Source: an uncultured Clostridia bacterium
GTDB lineage: Bacteria > Bacillota > Clostridia > Lachnospirales > Anaerotignaceae
NCBI GenBank assembly: GCA_947036475.1
Contig: CAMQRG010000129.1
Coordinates: 1 to 5,850, forward strand
Direction: 5' to 3'
DNA: 5,850 bases
The notes beneath the pieces are model-generated. The model did not search any database and was not told where the DNA came from. It saw only the letters and a list, made by a program, of their open reading frames with translations. The position numbers and the translations under genes are program-made. Below are positions 4,070 to 5,850 of this stretch, in pieces. The first letter of the stretch is position 1, and each line of letters starts with the position of its first letter.

Positions 4070-5437
4070 ATGGGGATTCCTGTGGAGAAAAATAAAACGT
4101 ATGAGCTTCAGATAGATGCAATGGGCAGCACCGGCGAGGGCATCGGTCGGCTGGACGGGTTTACTGTGTTTGTAGACGGTGCGCTGCCCGGTGAAACTGT
4201 GCGTGTATTGATGCTGAAAGTAAAAAAAAGCTATGGCTATGGTAAATTGCTGGAAATATTGACGCAATCTCCGGAGCGCTGCGAACCGCGCTGCCCTGTG
4301 GCAAAACAATGCGGCGGCTGCCAGCTGCAAAGCCTGTCTTATCAGGCGCAGCTTGCCTGTAAAAAGCGGAAGGTGCAGGACGATCTGGAACGTATCGGCG
4401 GATTAAAGGGAATTGATGTTCTTGATATTATAGGCGCGGAATCGCCCTGGTTTTACCGTAATAAAGCACAGTTCCCTGTCGGGCGGTGTGCGGACGGCGG
4501 TTGTGCGGTCGGGTTTTATGCCAAAAGAAGCCATCGTATTGTGGAAACGCCTGTTTGTTTCTTGCAGGACGAGTGCAATGAGGAAGTCGTGCGCATCATG
4601 CGGGAGTTTATGGCGGAATACCATATCCTGCCGTATGATGAGGAAAAACATACAGGGCTGGTGCGCCATATTTTGACCCGTGTGGGTAAAAAAAGCGGCG
4701 AATTGATGGTTTGTATTGTTGTCAATGGCGGAGGGCTGCCGCATAGCGCGGAGTTGGCGGAACGCCTGCAAGTCGTGCAGGGACTGGCATCAGTTGTGCT
4801 GAATGTCAATCAAGAAAAGACGAATGTCATTTTGGGGCGGAAAATCATTCCTGTTTGGGGGAAGGATACCATTTCTGATGAGTTGGACGGGCTTTCGTTT
4901 GAGATTTCTACGTTGTCGTTTTATCAGGTAAATCCGGCGCAGACGGAGGTTTTGTATCAAAAAGCTGTTGCCTTGGCAGGGCTGGACGGGTCAGAAACGG
5001 TGCTTGACCTTTACTGCGGAATTGGTACAATGAGCCTCTTTTTCGCGAGGAAGGCGAAACGTGTGTTTGGCGTGGAAATTGTAGAGCAGGCTGTAAAGGA
5101 CGCAAGGACAAATGCGGCACGAAATGGGATTTTGAATGTGGAGTTTGCGGCGGGCGCGGCTGAGGAGGTCGTACCGGAATGGGTTAGGAACGGGGGAGCA
5201 GCAGATGTGGTCGTGGTCGATCCGCCCAGAAAGGGGTGCGATGGCAGGCTGCTGGAAACGATTATGCAGATTGCTCCGGAAAAAATTGTTTATGTTTCCT
5301 GTAATCCCGCTACGCTGGCAAGGGATTTGGCGGTGTTGACGGATGGCAGCTATCAGGTGAGGAAGGTGCAGCCGGTGGATATGTTCCCGCATACGGTGCA
5401 TTGTGAGGTAATCAACCTGTTGCAAAAAGAAAAATAA
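4070..5437 (+). CDS. rlmD: 23S rRNA (uracil-C5)-methyltransferase, RlmD/RlmCD (RumA) type
   Basis: This enzyme methylates C5 of a uridine in 23S rRNA using S-adenosylmethionine. Bacillus RlmCD modifies U747 and U1939; E. coli RlmD modifies only U1939. At 455 residues the length is typical. Residues 5-63 are the RNA-binding TRAM domain. C75-x5-C81-x2-C84 and C163 match the four [4Fe-4S] cysteines of RlmD; C71 is an additional cysteine. The SAM-binding motif is DLYCGIG (313-319), followed by FGVEIVEQAV (333-342) and the VDPPRKGC motif (383-390). C411 in VSCNP is the catalytic nucleophile and E446 in HCEVINL the likely general base. All key residues are present. ATG 4070 follows AGGAG (4058-4062) with a 7-nt gap. 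A strong terminator comes 25 nt after the stop. Which uridines are modified, and so whether it is RlmD-like or RlmCD-like, cannot be read from sequence. Confidence 0.93.
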   Translation: MGIPVEKNKTYELQIDAMGSTGEGIGRLDGFTVFVDGALPGETVRVLMLKVKKSYGYGKLLEILTQSPERCEPRCPVAKQCGGCQLQSLSYQAQLACKKRKVQDDLERIGGLKGIDVLDIIGAESPWFYRNKAQFPVGRCADGGCAVGFYAKRSHRIVETPVCFLQDECNEEVVRIMREFMAEYHILPYDEEKHTGLVRHILTRVGKKSGELMVCIVVNGGGLPHSAELAERLQVVQGLASVVLNVNQEKTNVILGRKIIPVWGKDTISDELDGLSFEISTLSFYQVNPAQTEVLYQKAVALAGLDGSETVLDLYCGIGTMSLFFARKAKRVFGVEIVEQAVKDARTNAARNGILNVEFAAGAAEEVVPEWVRNGGAADVVVVDPPRKGCDGRLLETIMQIAPEKIVYVSCNPATLARDLAVLTDGSYQVRKVQPVDMFPHTVHCEVINLLQKEK

Positions 5438-5461
5438 GAATAGACATAAATAAAGATACTC

Positions 5462-5506
5462 AAAAAGGCATCGGATCAGACTTCGAATAATTCGGATGCC
5501 TTTTTT
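5462..5506 (+). terminator. Strong rho-independent terminator after rlmD
   Basis: AAAAAGGCATC (5462-5472) pairs perfectly with GATGCCTTTTT (5495-5505). An inner stem CGAA (5484-5487) / TTCG (5491-5494) sits in the loop, and the T-run extends to 5506. The A-run on the left makes it potentially bidirectional. It separates rlmD from the recombinase gene. Confidence 0.88.
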
Positions 5507-5556
5507 CGTGTTAAAATAGAGGGGAGGAAAGCAATTCGGAGATCTGTATCGGTGTG

Positions 5557-5560
5557 AGGG
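5557..5560 (+). promoter_or_regulatory. Ribosome binding site of the recombinase gene
   Basis: AGGG within GTGAGGG lies 6 nt before the ATG at 5567, supporting that start. Confidence 0.6.
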
Positions 5561-5566
5561 ACTTAT

Positions 5567-5850
5567 ATGAAGATTACAAATGAAAAGCTGAAGGTGGCAG
5601 CCTATTGCCGTGTAAGTACAAAAAGCGAGATGCAGAAAAAGAGCATTGAAACACAGATAGGGGCATATAAGACACTCATTTCTGGCAATGCTGAATGGGA
5701 TTTTGCAGGGATATACTTGGATTATGGGAGCGGTTTGAGAGTGAGCGGGAGGAAAGGCTTTTTGCAGATGATACAAGATGCGGCCGATGGAAAAATTGAC
5801 TTGATCATTACGAAATCTATTAGTCGTTTTTCAAGAAATACGGTAGATTT
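5567..5850 (+). CDS. Large serine recombinase, N-terminal catalytic part (cut by window end)
   Basis: The first 94 residues belong to the resolvase/invertase catalytic domain of a site-specific serine recombinase, which integrates and excises mobile elements through a covalent phosphoserine link. AAYCRVSTKS (11-20) carries the invariant R15 and catalytic S17. SIETQI (26-31) and GKIDLIITKSISRFSRNT (75-92) match the family, including the arginines R87 and R90. The sequence most resembles clostridial large recombinases such as TnpX-type and integrative-element integrases. The usual D-E-G-x-S-G-T segment reads DYGSGLRV (52-59) here. The reading frame is intact to 5850 with no stop, so the truncation is only from the window edge. 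It starts 61 nt after the rlmD terminator and is A-richer than rlmD, consistent with horizontal transfer. The full length and the DNA-binding part are not visible. Confidence 0.9.
   Translation, partial: MKITNEKLKVAAYCRVSTKSEMQKKSIETQIGAYKTLISGNAEWDFAGIYLDYGSGLRVSGRKGFLQMIQDAADGKIDLIITKSISRFSRNTVD

Noticed and set aside
4991..5776. Minus-strand open frame spanning the rlmD end, the terminator and the recombinase start
   Set aside because: It crosses two well-supported genes on the other strand and a strong terminator, and shows no domain.

Overview
The window looks like a chromosomal segment of a Gram-positive anaerobe, most likely Clostridia (Bacillota). The evidence is a YhaM-type ribonuclease of exactly the Bacillota length, a secreted protein with a copper-amine-oxidase-N-like (stalk) C-terminal domain, an RlmD/RlmCD-type 23S rRNA methyltransferase with strong AGGAG ribosome binding sites, and a Clostridia-style large serine recombinase. 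No genus can be named from this alone.

Layout. Positions 1-555 hold no convincing gene but are full of structure: a CCCTGCAA...GACCC box, a perfect 22-bp palindrome, a rho-independent terminator, nine tandem copies of CCTTCT and a degenerate 20-bp tandem duplication. Positions 556-1725 (minus strand) encode an exported protein with its own promoter. A divergent intergenic region (1726-1936) separates it from a plus-strand cluster: yhaM (1937-2881), then two small overlapping membrane-protein genes (2884-3189 and 3176-3775). Together these two carry all the hallmarks of one Cas4-like [4Fe-4S] PD-(D/E)XK nuclease. A 294-bp structured spacer (3776-4069) repeats the CCCTGCAA...GACCC box and hairpin seen at the window start. 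rlmD (4070-5437) follows and ends in a strong terminator (5462-5506). At 5567 the N-terminus of a large serine recombinase begins and runs off the window. Its bases are A-richer (about 43% G+C over 5581-5820 by hand count), suggesting the edge of an integrated element.

How the genes relate. yhaM and the two nuclease-half genes are packed tightly (2-nt gap, then a 14-nt overlap) and are probably one transcript joining a 3'-5' exoribonuclease with a membrane-bound DNA nuclease-like protein. rlmD probably has its own transcription or reads through from that cluster. The recombinase is likely unrelated mobile-element cargo.

The most interesting item is the split Cas4-like nuclease. The first iron-sulfur cysteine and the motif-I histidine lie in one protein, while the D...ExK core, the QxxxY motif and the last three cysteines lie in the other, and each half has one membrane helix at the junction. 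It is either a real two-subunit membrane nuclease or a single gene broken by one base in a T5 run.
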